Of a stretch of DNA of 64,000 bases, positions 1-7,428 are shown piece by piece. The stretch's first letter is position 1. Every line of letters starts with the position of its first letter. Under the pieces are notes generated by a model, which had not been told where the DNA came from, searched no databases, and saw only the letters and a list, made by a program, of their open reading frames with translations. The translations under genes were made by a program, and so were the position numbers. Source of the DNA: Aliivibrio fischeri ATCC 7744 = JCM 18803 = DSM 507 (GTDB taxonomy: Bacteria > Pseudomonadota > Gammaproteobacteria > Enterobacterales > Vibrionaceae). The stretch is from NCBI RefSeq assembly GCF_023983475.1, contig NZ_CP092712.1, forward strand, positions 1,178,001-1,242,000, read 5' to 3'.

Positions 1-168
1 ATTTTGATTGAAATACTCACTAATCCCGCTATCTACTACACCAATTGAAAACTCTTGATGTGTATGTTTTTTATAGCAAGCATTTGAATTATTTGAATAA
101 CGTAACTCAAATGGAAGAATCGATGATCTTAAAAAGTGAGGTTCAGAATTAGCCAACATAACGTCCAT
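1..168 (-). CDS. AraC-family regulator, N-terminal fragment (cut by window edge)
   Basis: Read on the minus strand from ATG at 168, the frame stays open to the window edge for 56 codons. It contains L-P-F-E-L-R-Y-S followed by H-T-H-Q-E-F-S-I-G and a Gly shortly after. This is the hallmark of the N-terminal cupin-like ligand-binding half of AraC regulators that sense small molecules; the DNA-binding half lies outside the window. A second in-frame ATG at 159 is also possible. The start is only 2 bp after the LysE-family gene's stop, so it is almost certainly the last gene seen of the same operon. AraC regulators next to LysE exporters usually control the exporter. I infer that it senses the product or substrate of this operon. 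The family call is firm, the ligand unknown. Confidence 0.75.
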   Translation of the reverse strand, partial: MDVMLANSEPHFLRSSILPFELRYSNNSNACYKKHTHQEFSIGVVDSGISEYFNQN

Positions 169-170
169 TA

Positions 171-776
171 TTATTTTGATATAAAGAATACATACACTAC
201 TGTTAGTGCGAGTAACCCTCCCATAATACGATTAAACAATTTATAGTGGATAGGGTGTTCGAGGTACTTTCCAATGGTAAGACCTAATAAGGCCCAAGTT
301 GATATACAGCAGTAACATACGATAAAAAATATCACACTAAATGCCCCGAGGTCTTCGAGAGGAATCACACCGTTACTAGAAAATACGGTCACACCCGACA
401 AAGACACAATCCAAGCTTTGGGATTTAACCATTGGCATAACAATCCTTGGAACAGAGTAGGAGCTGCATTTTTTTTCGTATCATCTTGTTCAGTTTTTCC
501 ACTTGTCGCAACCTTATAAGCCAAATAAAGTAAGAAAACACTGCCGAGATAATTAAGCACTTTCGTTGCGGTATGAGAATCATCGAAAGCTTGTATTAAT
601 CCTAAACCTAAAATAATAAGAATAGACACAAACCCAATAGTAGCGCCAAAAATATGAGGAATAGTCCTTACATAACCGTGATTTGCCCCAGTAATGGTTG
701 CCAGAATATTTACAGGTCCAGGGGAGAGTGAAGTAACCAAGGCGAACATCGCCATAGCAAGAAATAAAGTCATCAT
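171..776 (-). CDS. LysE/RhtB-family amino-acid exporter
   Basis: This is a 201-residue polytopic inner-membrane protein with about six hydrophobic segments. The family signature S-P-G-P-V-N-I-L-A sits in the first helix region (about residues 18-26), followed by T-G-A-N-H-G, typical of LysE/RhtB/LeuE efflux permeases. Family length is about 200-210 residues, so it is complete. These carriers export amino acids or amino-acid-like molecules by proton antiport. It starts 6 bp after the molybdopterin-domain gene stops and is followed 2 bp later by an AraC regulator. In this operon the likely job is to export the product of the preceding enzymes or to protect the cell from it. The substrate cannot be read from sequence. 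Confidence 0.88.
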   Translation of the reverse strand: MMTLFLAMAMFALVTSLSPGPVNILATITGANHGYVRTIPHIFGATIGFVSILIILGLGLIQAFDDSHTATKVLNYLGSVFLLYLAYKVATSGKTEQDDTKKNAAPTLFQGLLCQWLNPKAWIVSLSGVTVFSSNGVIPLEDLGAFSVIFFIVCYCCISTWALLGLTIGKYLEHPIHYKLFNRIMGGLLALTVVYVFFISK

Positions 777-782
777 TTGTCC

Positions 783-1424
783 TTAAAATTCAGTGACCTC
801 ACCGGTTCCATCAATGAAACGGTGCTCTTGTAAATCAACAATTTTGTAGCGTTTTGCTTTGATTTTCCCTTCTTTACAATATCCTGCTTTGGCTTCCCAA
901 AAGCCCGAGTTAAATTCGGTGGTGAAGTGTAATTCAGAAAGGCATTTAACCCCTTTATATCGATAGAGTGAAAAGTCGATTAGTCGGAGAGGGTATCCTT
1001 CTTCAAGACTTAATGGCTCTCCATCTACATCCCAAACCAACATCGCTCGATTTGTTATGGCTTGTGAATAAGACAGTGTCGAATCGTACTGTCCTTTATC
1101 TGTACCAAAGCTTAATTGCTTTAAAAAATGGCCAGTGTATTTGTTCGGATCGATGTCGAGATATTTCATTACATCAGACAGTAGTACACCAGTCCATGTG
1201 CGACGAATACTCCAATTACATACGCACACAACACGGCGATTCTCAGTGATTGGTGCTATGTTTTTAAGTTCATCTAATGTGATTTCTAACGGTTTACTTG
1301 CATTAGGTAAAAAGACTTTTAATACCTTGGGTGCATTTTCATGCGTTTCTTGTGGCCCTTCTTGATAATATCTTAGAGACGACGGTTTTTTTTCAATAAA
1401 AGGGGTCTTTTCAAACTGTTCCAT
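783..1424 (-). CDS. YedY/MsrP-type molybdopterin-binding domain protein, cytoplasmic
   Basis: This 213-residue protein matches the oxidoreductase molybdopterin-binding (sulfite-oxidase) fold. The segment C67-V-C69-N-W71-S followed by W-T-G-V and L-S-D-V lines up with the C-V-E-A-W-S ... W-I-G-F region of MsrP (YedY), so Cys67 is the likely Mo ligand. A later G-Y-P-L-R-L-I and Y-K-G-V-K-C-L match the family's 'PVRLIVPWKYGFKGIK' stretch in pattern. It has no twin-arginine or Sec signal, unlike MsrP, so it should be cytoplasmic. It lies 13 bp after the FGE-like gene and 6 bp before the LysE exporter. Family members do two-electron redox or oxygen-atom transfer; the substrate here is unknown. The fold call is fairly secure, the reaction is not. 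Confidence 0.7.
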   Translation of the reverse strand: MEQFEKTPFIEKKPSSLRYYQEGPQETHENAPKVLKVFLPNASKPLEITLDELKNIAPITENRRVVCVCNWSIRRTWTGVLLSDVMKYLDIDPNKYTGHFLKQLSFGTDKGQYDSTLSYSQAITNRAMLVWDVDGEPLSLEEGYPLRLIDFSLYRYKGVKCLSELHFTTEFNSGFWEAKAGYCKEGKIKAKRYKIVDLQEHRFIDGTGEVTEF

Positions 1425-1437
1425 ACAACCTCACAAC

Positions 1438-2196
1438 CTACTCTGTAATGTTTTTTACACAACGGAAACCAACAATATTGTCTCTTACTGTTGGAGGATA
1501 ATTATCTCTGCTGGTACTGCGCATATAATTTTCATCGTGTAAGCCTGAACCGCCTCTCACAACATGATCAAATGAGATGTCTAAAATACAAAGTGGATCA
1601 ACATGGTTATCATCCCATGCATAATTCGGTAAATAATTGTCTAAACACCACTCTGCAAGGTTTCCTCCCATATCGATACAACCAAAAGGGGACCGATTTT
1701 GAGGGTGGGCGTCCCAATCTGTTGAGCTTCGATTAAATTCAACTGGTTCACAATCGGGAGCGAAATTCGCGATATTTAAATCAGGTTCTGTATTTCCCCA
1801 AGGATACATACGGTTATCATTTCCTTTTGCCGCGTATTCCCATTGCGATTCAGTTGGAAGCTCTTTACCAACAAAACAAGCAAAAGCTTGAGCTTCATGC
1901 CAACTGATCCCAGTGACTGGTTTTTTATCCCCATTCCAATTGGGGTCATTCCAGTATAAAGGTTTAGTAATATTGTGTTCTTGAATAAATTTAAATCCTG
2001 TCGTTGACCAATAACTAGGATCTGTATAGCCACCTTGCTCAATAAATACACGATAATCTTTATTTAATACAGGGTGTATATCCATAAAGAATGGAGAAAG
2101 TGAGATGGTTTTTATTGGTTGCTCATCAGAACTTAAAATCGACCCTCTTTGGTAAGGTTGACCTGAAATTAGTACCATATTATTCATTATACTCAT
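1438..2196 (-). CDS. FGE-sulfatase/EgtB-type domain protein lacking the FGE catalytic cysteines
   Basis: This is a 252-residue single-domain protein of the formylglycine-generating-enzyme superfamily. Signatures in order are P-V-T-G-I-S-W-H-E-A-Q-A-F-A near residue 95, L-P-T-E-S-Q-W-E-Y-A-A-K-G near 115, G-G-N-L-A-E-W near 180, V-V-R-G-G-S near 213 and G-F-R-C-V near 245. True FGE has two copper-binding cysteines between the R-G-G-S and G-F-R-C boxes. Here that stretch has none. It is therefore more like the repurposed members (PvdO, the C-terminal parts of EgtB/OvoA). No sulfatase gene is present. Its start overlaps the DUF2000 stop by 4 bp (ATGA), implying translational coupling. A modifying or oxidative step in a small-molecule pathway is inferred; the substrate is unknown. 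Confidence 0.75.
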   Translation of the reverse strand: MSIMNNMVLISGQPYQRGSILSSDEQPIKTISLSPFFMDIHPVLNKDYRVFIEQGGYTDPSYWSTTGFKFIQEHNITKPLYWNDPNWNGDKKPVTGISWHEAQAFACFVGKELPTESQWEYAAKGNDNRMYPWGNTEPDLNIANFAPDCEPVEFNRSSTDWDAHPQNRSPFGCIDMGGNLAEWCLDNYLPNYAWDDNHVDPLCILDISFDHVVRGGSGLHDENYMRSTSRDNYPPTVRDNIVGFRCVKNITE

Positions 2197-2597
2197 CTTA
2201 TTAACCCCAGGTTTCCTGTGTGTTTATTGATGATTTTTTTTGTGCCATAAACAGCAATACCAAGGTATTCAATATCTTCAGGTTTTGTTGCGGCAAGTTT
2301 TTCTGAATAGTCTTGGTAGTTTTTGGTTGTTTGCGCCACATTAGAAAAATCAATTAATGTGGCTTCTTCTTTTAAAGATGCTCTTATTTCTTTTATTTTA
2401 TGAGAAGAGCTTGCCAATATAGGGATTGGAATCGATGTGATCCCTGTGTGGATCTCCCCATTTTTATTGACGTTATCAGCACCAATCAGTTCCGGATGCA
2501 ATTTACCTAGCGATAATGTTAGAACGGCCGCGGTATTCGCAATTAACCCTTGTGGCAGAGCTTTATCTATTACGAGTACACATTTGTGGTTGTCCAT
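2193..2597 (-). CDS. DUF2000-family protein
   Basis: This 134-residue protein begins with H-K-C-V-L-V-I-D, then L-P-x-G-L-I-A-N-T-A-A-V-L, and ends with E-Y-L-G-I-A-V-Y-G. This is the pattern of DUF2000 proteins, which resemble peptidyl-tRNA hydrolase 2 in fold but have no assigned reaction. It has no signal peptide or membrane segment and the length is normal for the family. It overlaps the upstream prephenate-dehydratase-like gene by 28 bp and the downstream FGE-like gene by 4 bp, so it is embedded in the operon and probably made in step with both. The family assignment rests on pattern memory and is moderately sure. Confidence 0.6.
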   Translation of the reverse strand: MDNHKCVLVIDKALPQGLIANTAAVLTLSLGKLHPELIGADNVNKNGEIHTGITSIPIPILASSSHKIKEIRASLKEEATLIDFSNVAQTTKNYQDYSEKLAATKPEDIEYLGIAVYGTKKIINKHTGNLGLIR

Positions 2598-3229
2598 TTA
2601 GCCTCTTCCTTTTGACGTTGTTGATTTTTTATAAAAAGTGCCCATGTCATATTTATTGTTAGGGGCGCGGAAATTTTCTTTAATTGGTATAGGGCGATTG
2701 AATCAGAGTTAACAAGACAGCAATCAGAATGTCCTTCAGCAACATGAATAGCAGCTTGACTAGTTGACGTTGAAAGACGGATGTTAAAGCGAGCGTTTGA
2801 TAAATCGATAACACTTGGGTTGGCTGTTTTTATCAAGTCATCTAAGCGAGAAAGTGGCGCATGATGTGTATCTATATTGATGACTTCGTTATTGTTTACT
2901 TTTTGCTGTAGTGCATTTATGTCTTTACAGCAAAGATGATAAGCAGGGGGAGAGAAAAAGAAGGAACCAGAAAGTAATGTCTTTGGGTTCATATAGAAAA
3001 AGTCAGTTTTTTGATATGCATTTGCAACCAATAAGGCAGCGCTATCGGTTAACTCCACATAATCTGACGCTTCTTCGAATGTATCGAAAAGCAGTATTTT
3101 TAATGGTCGGTTGATAAGAGTAGAAAAATAGTTGGCGGCGGCTTCACTGCTCGAACTCTTAGGACCAAGCGTAGCAACCGTGCTGATATCGTTATTATCT
3201 CTAAGCCAAAAATAATTTTGATCCATCAT
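2570..3229 (-). CDS. Prephenate-dehydratase-like protein with an altered catalytic motif
   Basis: This 219-residue protein has the two-lobed prephenate dehydratase architecture. It opens with A-T-L-G-P-K-S-S-S-S-E-A-A-A, matching the 'FLGPxGTFSExA' start of PheA-type dehydratases, and later has S-T-S-Q-A-A-I-H-V-A-E-G-H-S-D-C-C-L-V. The essential T-R-F of true dehydratases is replaced by T-W-A-L-F near residue 194. There is no ACT regulatory domain. Loss of T-R-F argues against ordinary phenylalanine synthesis; a related activity on prephenate, such as the decarboxylase BacA, or a different ligand is possible. It is the first gene of the operon, divergent from the metallo-beta-lactamase with about 190 bp between the starts. 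Two ATGs (3229, 3226) are possible starts. The fold is likely, the activity inferred. Confidence 0.6.
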   Translation of the reverse strand: MMDQNYFWLRDNNDISTVATLGPKSSSSEAAANYFSTLINRPLKILLFDTFEEASDYVELTDSAALLVANAYQKTDFFYMNPKTLLSGSFFFSPPAYHLCCKDINALQQKVNNNEVINIDTHHAPLSRLDDLIKTANPSVIDLSNARFNIRLSTSTSQAAIHVAEGHSDCCLVNSDSIALYQLKKISAPLTINMTWALFIKNQQRQKEEAKWTTTNVYS

Positions 3230-3422
3230 TCTGTACTAATCCATTTGTATTTTTTATTAGATTAATTCAATGAGATAGAGTGATATTGTACAAAATTGCT
3301 TTTTGAATTTAATTATTAATACATAGTGAAGGAAATGATTGTTTTTACATTGCATTAACACTTGGTTCGATAATACGTGTATTGTTGAATTTTACAGTAA
3401 TGAGGAAAAAGGAAAGTCTCTC

Positions 3423-4160
3423 ATGTTTAAGTTTATTACGGGTATAGTCGTTGCTTTTGTTAGTTTTAATACCTTGTCTGCACCAATGCTTAAGCCTCTT
3501 CAATTTGAAGAAGTCACGACCAATATTTTTTTGGTTAAGTCATTTCGAGAATTTAAAAATTTAAAAAGTCCGGATAACCCAATTATTATTGATGCTAACT
3601 CATTGATTTATATAGATGGTAAAGATGCGTATCTCATTGATACTCCATGGAATGCTGAAAATATGCCTCAATTGATGACATGGATTGAAAACAGAGATTT
3701 AACGCTTAAAAAAACAGTATTTACACATTTTCATGAAGATCAAACGGGTGGTTTAGAATATTTGCAAGAACATGGGTTTGATACTTATGCTACAAAATTA
3801 ACCAATACACTGCTTGTTAGAGATAATAAAAAAGCGGCAAATCATGAGTTAGACGCTCAGGAATCTGTTTTATTGGATAATAAAATTGAGGTTTTTTATC
3901 CGGGACCAGGACATTCAAAAGATAACTCTGTTGTGTGGTTTCCTAAAGAAAAAGTGTTATTAGGTGGATGCCTAATGCGAGCGAATGAGGTGAACACCAT
4001 TGGCTGGACAGGCGATGCAGACCTCGCTCAATGGGCTCAATCAGCCAAAAATGTGTTAATAAAATACCCTGAAACTAAATTGGTTATTCCTGGGCACGGA
4101 GATATCGGGAAAGGGACTAGTGTAATTTCTCATACTGTCAATATTGCTGAAAGTTTGTAA
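3423..4160 (+). CDS. Subclass B1 metallo-beta-lactamase, secreted
   Basis: This is a 245-residue precursor with a Sec signal peptide ending about L-S-A20/P. All B1 zinc ligands are visible: H102-F-H104-E-D106 (site 1 and Asp), H164 in G-P-G-H-S-K-D-N, C183 in G-G-C-L-M-R, and H225 in I-P-G-H-G-D. The overall pattern (T-P-W, S/T-H-F-H-x-D-x-T-G-G, K-I-E-V-F-Y-P-G-P-G-H) is close to the IMP type. Such enzymes hydrolyse most beta-lactams including carbapenems in the periplasm. An upstream in-frame extension to 3339 is unlikely because the signal peptide starts at this ATG. It has its own terminator, base composition like its neighbours and no mobile element near it, suggesting a resident chromosomal gene. 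Spectrum and expression are not shown by sequence. Confidence 0.93.
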   Translation: MFKFITGIVVAFVSFNTLSAPMLKPLQFEEVTTNIFLVKSFREFKNLKSPDNPIIIDANSLIYIDGKDAYLIDTPWNAENMPQLMTWIENRDLTLKKTVFTHFHEDQTGGLEYLQEHGFDTYATKLTNTLLVRDNKKAANHELDAQESVLLDNKIEVFYPGPGHSKDNSVVWFPKEKVLLGGCLMRANEVNTIGWTGDADLAQWAQSAKNVLIKYPETKLVIPGHGDIGKGTSVISHTVNIAESL

Positions 4161-4213
4161 AATCTGTCTATTTACATCTTCTTTTTGTAACATGCTAGTT
4201 TTATTGAAAATAT

Positions 4214-4250
4214 AAAGCTCTGTTTGATAAAGCTCAAGCAGGGCTTTTTT
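4214..4250 (+). terminator. Rho-independent terminator after the metallo-beta-lactamase gene
   Basis: An AAAGCTCTGTTTGA arm pairs with TCAAGCAGGGCTTT (with G-U pairs), followed by a T run, 54 bp after the stop codon. Confidence 0.75.
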
Positions 4251-4352
4251 ATATTAAAATAACTTTTAAAGCTGAAGATAAAGGCAGATACTTCGACTCT
4301 TGTTAACCACTGTTGTCTATAAACAGTGTTCATCGTTATAAAAGAGAAAAAC

Positions 4353-4826
4353 ATGAAAGTAGTAAAAAAAGGGTTGCGAGCTGTTGCGATATTAGAGGCT
4401 TGTAAAGGTATAGCATCTCTATTGGTTGGATTTGGTTTGCATGTTCTTGCTGGTCATAATATGCGTCAACTTGCTGAAAATATCGTTAGTCGTTTACATT
4501 TGAATCCGGCAGGGCACCTTCCTAGTATTTTTATTCATGCTGCTAGCGGATTAACCGATGCGCGAATGGGGTTATTAGCTATTGGTGCATTAGTTTATTC
4601 TGCAATTCGGTTAGTTGAAGCTTATGGTCTATGGCAAGGTCTTGTATGGACTGAATGGTTTGCTTTGGTTAGCGGAGCGATTTATTTACCTTTTGAAATT
4701 TATGAAATGATTTTTCATACAAATTTATTAGGTATTGGTGTCTTTTTTATTAACGTATTTATTGTGGCTTATATGGCATATGCGCTGTATAACGAAAAAA
4801 GAATGCACAGGGAACCCTCACTATAA
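4353..4826 (+). CDS. DUF2127 inner-membrane protein
   Basis: This is a 157-residue hydrophobic protein with about four membrane segments. It begins K-K-G-L-R-A-V-A-I-L-E-A-x-K-G and has G-L-x-D-A-R, R-L-V-E-A-Y-G-L-W and P-F-E-I-Y-E, the conserved pattern of the DUF2127 family, whose function is unknown. The ATG at 4353 was chosen because the conserved part starts immediately after it. It is monocistronic between a terminator and the convergent TetR gene. The family call is good; the role is not known. Confidence 0.75.
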   Translation: MKVVKKGLRAVAILEACKGIASLLVGFGLHVLAGHNMRQLAENIVSRLHLNPAGHLPSIFIHAASGLTDARMGLLAIGALVYSAIRLVEAYGLWQGLVWTEWFALVSGAIYLPFEIYEMIFHTNLLGIGVFFINVFIVAYMAYALYNEKRMHREPSL

Positions 4827-4918
4827 CTTTTACTCCATCGTAGTTTATATGTGCTGATATTTTACTATCCGATCATTTATATGTTCGGATAAGTATTGTT
4901 TCACACAAGTAATGATAC

Positions 4919-5503
4919 TTAGAATGGATAATGACTAAACATATTATCCAACATGTTCTGTAATGGAAGATCACTATCTACAGTACGTGCATACGTTCTT
5001 AATCCCGCAATTTGTACCTGAACAAATTGAGCAAGTTGTTTTGTATCTTTTCCTTCCTCTATTTCTCCAATTTCTTGCGCTTGTTTTAATACCTTTTCAA
5101 ACTCAGACTCCATTATCTTCAAAGAACGTTTTGCTTCAGCTAACAATTCTTCATTTTCATTTGTTAATTCAGTGACCGTTTTTACTAACATGCACATGCC
5201 ACTTGGCGCACTAGAGCGTTTTTCTACAACAATGTTATGAATAAATGATTTAAGCCCCAGTAAAGGAGATTTTTGTTCCTGACAACATTGCTCTAAATGC
5301 AAAATACCAGATTGAGTGTAACGCTGTAGTGATTCTTTAAATAATCCTTCTTTGCTGCCAAAGGTGGCATAAATACTTCCTGGACGCATATCTATCACTT
5401 CTTGAAGATTACGCATTGATGTTCCATGGAATCCTTTCTCCCAATAAAGATCAACTGCTTTATCAACAACTTGTACGCGATCAAACTTCGAATTTTTAGC
5501 CAT
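4919..5503 (-). CDS. TetR/AcrR-family repressor
   Basis: This is a 194-residue regulator. The N-terminal HTH is evident: A-V-D-L-Y-W-E-K-G-F-H-G-T-S-M-R-N-L-Q (residues about 12-30) followed by G-S-I-Y-A-T-F-G-S-K-E-G-L-F. The rest is the helical ligand-binding domain, including a T-E-L-T-N-E-N segment common in TetR regulators beside oxidoreductases or transferases. It is divergent from two glutathione-transferase-like genes. The 144-bp gap carries two strong palindromes (5528-5543 and 5551-5568), the likely operators. It probably represses itself and the GST genes until an electrophile or thiol-reactive ligand binds. The ligand is unknown. Confidence 0.9.
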   Translation of the reverse strand: MAKNSKFDRVQVVDKAVDLYWEKGFHGTSMRNLQEVIDMRPGSIYATFGSKEGLFKESLQRYTQSGILHLEQCCQEQKSPLLGLKSFIHNIVVEKRSSAPSGMCMLVKTVTELTNENEELLAEAKRSLKIMESEFEKVLKQAQEIGEIEEGKDTKQLAQFVQVQIAGLRTYARTVDSDLPLQNMLDNMFSHYPF

Positions 5504-5527
5504 AAGAATATGCCTTTAATAACTTTC

Positions 5528-5543
5528 TTGAACATTTGTTCAA
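5528..5543. promoter_or_regulatory. Palindromic operator 1 (probable TetR site)
   Basis: TTGAACA-TT-TGTTCAA has perfect 7-bp arms and lies in the divergent promoter region between the TetR gene and the GST genes. It shares the TTGAAC/GTTCAA half-sites with the palindrome 24 bp away (centre to centre). Confidence 0.7.
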
Positions 5544-5550
5544 ATATTAT

Positions 5551-5568
5551 CTTGAACGATCGTTCAAG
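5551..5568. promoter_or_regulatory. Palindromic operator 2 (probable TetR site)
   Basis: CTTGAACGATCGTTCAAG is a perfect 18-bp palindrome with the same TTGAAC half-site as the neighbouring site. A paired arrangement in a divergent promoter is typical of TetR autoregulation. Confidence 0.75.
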
Positions 5569-5647
5569 TCTAGTTATATTGTTTTTAGGCCAACGAAAAC
5601 CAGTCGATTGTCATGCTGGTTTATTTTGTAATTAGAAGGATATCAAT

Positions 5648-6340
5648 ATGCTTAAGTTTTATTTTCATCAAACACCTAACCCAATGAAAATTGCATTGTA
5701 TTTAGCTGAAACTGAATTGCCGTTTGAGTTAATGCCCGTAGATACATTAAAAGGTGAGCAGCATACAAAAGAATACCGAGCGATTAATCCAAATGGGAAA
5801 GCGCCTGCAATCGTAGATGATGGAGTTCGTGTTTTTGATTCAAGTGCGATTTTACTTTACCTATCAGAAACGAGAGGAAAGCTGGGTGGAAAAGCAGAAG
5901 ACCGCGCTGAGATGCTTTCATGGCTATTATTTATCGCTTCGGGTCTAGGTCCATTTTCCGGTCAGTCGGTACATTTCCGTCATTTTGCACCTGAAAAATT
6001 ACCTTATGCAATCAACCGCTATTTATCTGAAGCACAGCGTCACTATGACGTTTTGGATAAACACCTTGAAGGTCGTGAATATATTGTCGGTGATGAGTTT
6101 AGTATTGCGGATATTTCGGCATGGGGTTGGATAGATAAAGCGACGGTTGTTTTAGGTGAAGAGGGGTTAGCTCCTTACCCAAATATTCAACGTTGGTTTG
6201 ATGGGATAAATAGTCGTCCTGCTGTTGAAAAAGCACGGAATATAGCAAACAACGTTGAGTTTAAATCAGAGTTTGATGAAGAGGCTAATCGTTCTCTTTA
6301 TCCACAAAATTTTTCTCAAGATGGAAGTGTTAAGCACTAA
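5648..6340 (+). CDS. Glutathione S-transferase family protein (YfcG/Nu-like)
   Basis: This 230-residue protein has an N-terminal thioredoxin-like domain (about 1-80): F-H-Q-T-P-N-P-M-K-I-A-L-Y-L-A-E, N-P-N-G-K-A-P-A-I-V and D-S-S-A-I-L-L-Y-L. A C-terminal helical domain follows, with Y-A-I-N-R-Y, Y-I-V-G-D-E-F-S-I-A-D-I and a final S-R-P-A. The TPNP and glutathione-binding E/D-S-S motifs resemble E. coli YfcG and related Nu-class enzymes, which reduce disulfides or peroxides with glutathione. It is cytoplasmic. The first gene of a two-gene unit, 35 bp before the yghU homologue, it is probably controlled by the divergent TetR repressor. The precise substrate is unknown. Confidence 0.88.
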   Translation: MLKFYFHQTPNPMKIALYLAETELPFELMPVDTLKGEQHTKEYRAINPNGKAPAIVDDGVRVFDSSAILLYLSETRGKLGGKAEDRAEMLSWLLFIASGLGPFSGQSVHFRHFAPEKLPYAINRYLSEAQRHYDVLDKHLEGREYIVGDEFSIADISAWGWIDKATVVLGEEGLAPYPNIQRWFDGINSRPAVEKARNIANNVEFKSEFDEEANRSLYPQNFSQDGSVKH

Positions 6341-6375
6341 ATAATAAATATTTATAATCATTTTTAGGAGTCAGT

Positions 6376-7236
6376 ATGGAACAACAATATATCCCACCTA
6401 AAGTGTGGACCTTTGATAGTGAAAGCGGTGGTGAATGGGCGAAAATTAATCGTCCGGTTTCAGGTGCTACACATCAAAAGCAGCTACCAGTAGGTAAACA
6501 TGATTTACAGCTTTATTCGATGGGAACACCAAACGGACAAAAAGTGACAATCATGCTTGAAGAGTTGCTAGAGCTAGGAATAAAGAAAGCGGAATATGAT
6601 GCGCATTTAATTAAAATTAGTGAAGGCGATCAATTCTCATCTGGTTTTGTTAATGTAAACCCTAACTCTAAAATTCCAGCTCTTGTTGATTCTTCTGGAG
6701 AAGTGCCAATTGAGATCTTTGAATCTGGCTCTATCTTGTTATATTTAGCTGAAAAATTTAATGCCTTTATACCAGAAGCTCCTGAAAAGCGCGTAAAAGT
6801 GATGAACTGGCTATTTTGGTTACATGGTTCTGCACCATATCTTGGTGGTGGCTTTGGGCATTTTTATGCTTATGCACCAGAGAAATTTGAATACCCAATT
6901 AACCGATTTACGATGGAAGTAAAACGTCAGTTAGATGTGTTAGATAAGCAGTTGGCTAAGAATCAATATATTGCGGGAGATGAATATACTATTGCTGATA
7001 TGGCTATCTGGCCGTGGTATGGCAACTTGGTCCTTGGTTATTTATATAATGCAGAAACGTTTTTGGATGTAGATAGTTATGTTCATGTGAAACGTTGGGC
7101 AAAAATAATATTAGCGAGAATAGGTGTCCAACGTGGACGAGTGGTGAATAGAACATGGGGAGAACCATGGGAACAAGTTCCAGAGCGTCATAGTGATAAA
7201 GACATTACCGAAGTTTTAGCGCTTAAACCTGAATAA
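6376..7236 (+). CDS. yghU: YghU-type glutathione-dependent disulfide-bond oxidoreductase
   Basis: This is a 286-residue Nu-class GST-like protein. It has the long N-terminal extension (Y-I-P-P-K-V-W ... I-N-R-P-x-x-G-A-T-H) that distinguishes YghU from shorter GSTs. It then has the GST fold with L-Y-S-M-G-T-P-N-G-Q-K-V-T-I-M-L-E-E, N-P-N-S-K-I-P-A-L and F-E-S-G-S-I-L-L-Y-L-A-E. E. coli YghU is about 288 residues and reduces disulfides with two bound glutathiones. The start has TTAGGAG upstream. It is the second gene of the TetR-flanked pair and ends at a strong terminator. Disulfide or peroxide detoxification is the expected role. Confidence 0.9.
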   Translation: MEQQYIPPKVWTFDSESGGEWAKINRPVSGATHQKQLPVGKHDLQLYSMGTPNGQKVTIMLEELLELGIKKAEYDAHLIKISEGDQFSSGFVNVNPNSKIPALVDSSGEVPIEIFESGSILLYLAEKFNAFIPEAPEKRVKVMNWLFWLHGSAPYLGGGFGHFYAYAPEKFEYPINRFTMEVKRQLDVLDKQLAKNQYIAGDEYTIADMAIWPWYGNLVLGYLYNAETFLDVDSYVHVKRWAKIILARIGVQRGRVVNRTWGEPWEQVPERHSDKDITEVLALKPE

Positions 7237-7254
7237 TTTATGGTTACCATAATT

Positions 7255-7296
7255 AAGCCAAGGATTGGATATTAGGCATTAAATCCTTGGCTTTTT
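7255..7296 (+). terminator. Terminator after yghU
   Basis: The arms AAGCCAAGGATT and AATCCTTGGCTT form a perfect 12-bp stem followed by TTTT. Confidence 0.85.
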
Positions 7297-7330
7297 ATAT
7301 TTCATATATAGATAAGACAACTAACCATTG

Positions 7331-7358
7331 TTGAGATAATAATATTTTTAACTATAAC
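7331..7358 (+). promoter_or_regulatory. Candidate sigma-70 promoter for the leader ORF and brnQ
   Basis: TTGAGA (7331-7336) and TATAAC (7353-7358) are separated by 16 bp and lie about 70 bp upstream of the leader peptide start. Only the consensus match supports this. Confidence 0.4.
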
Positions 7359-7428
7359 AGTGTTTACAATGAGAGTTATTACTTATATATTGATTTGGTT
7401 ACCACGATAAATAACTAGGAAATTTTCC

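Noticed and set aside
1438-2196. Formylglycine-generating enzyme activating a sulfatase
   Set aside because: The two catalytic cysteines are absent and no sulfatase gene is in the window.
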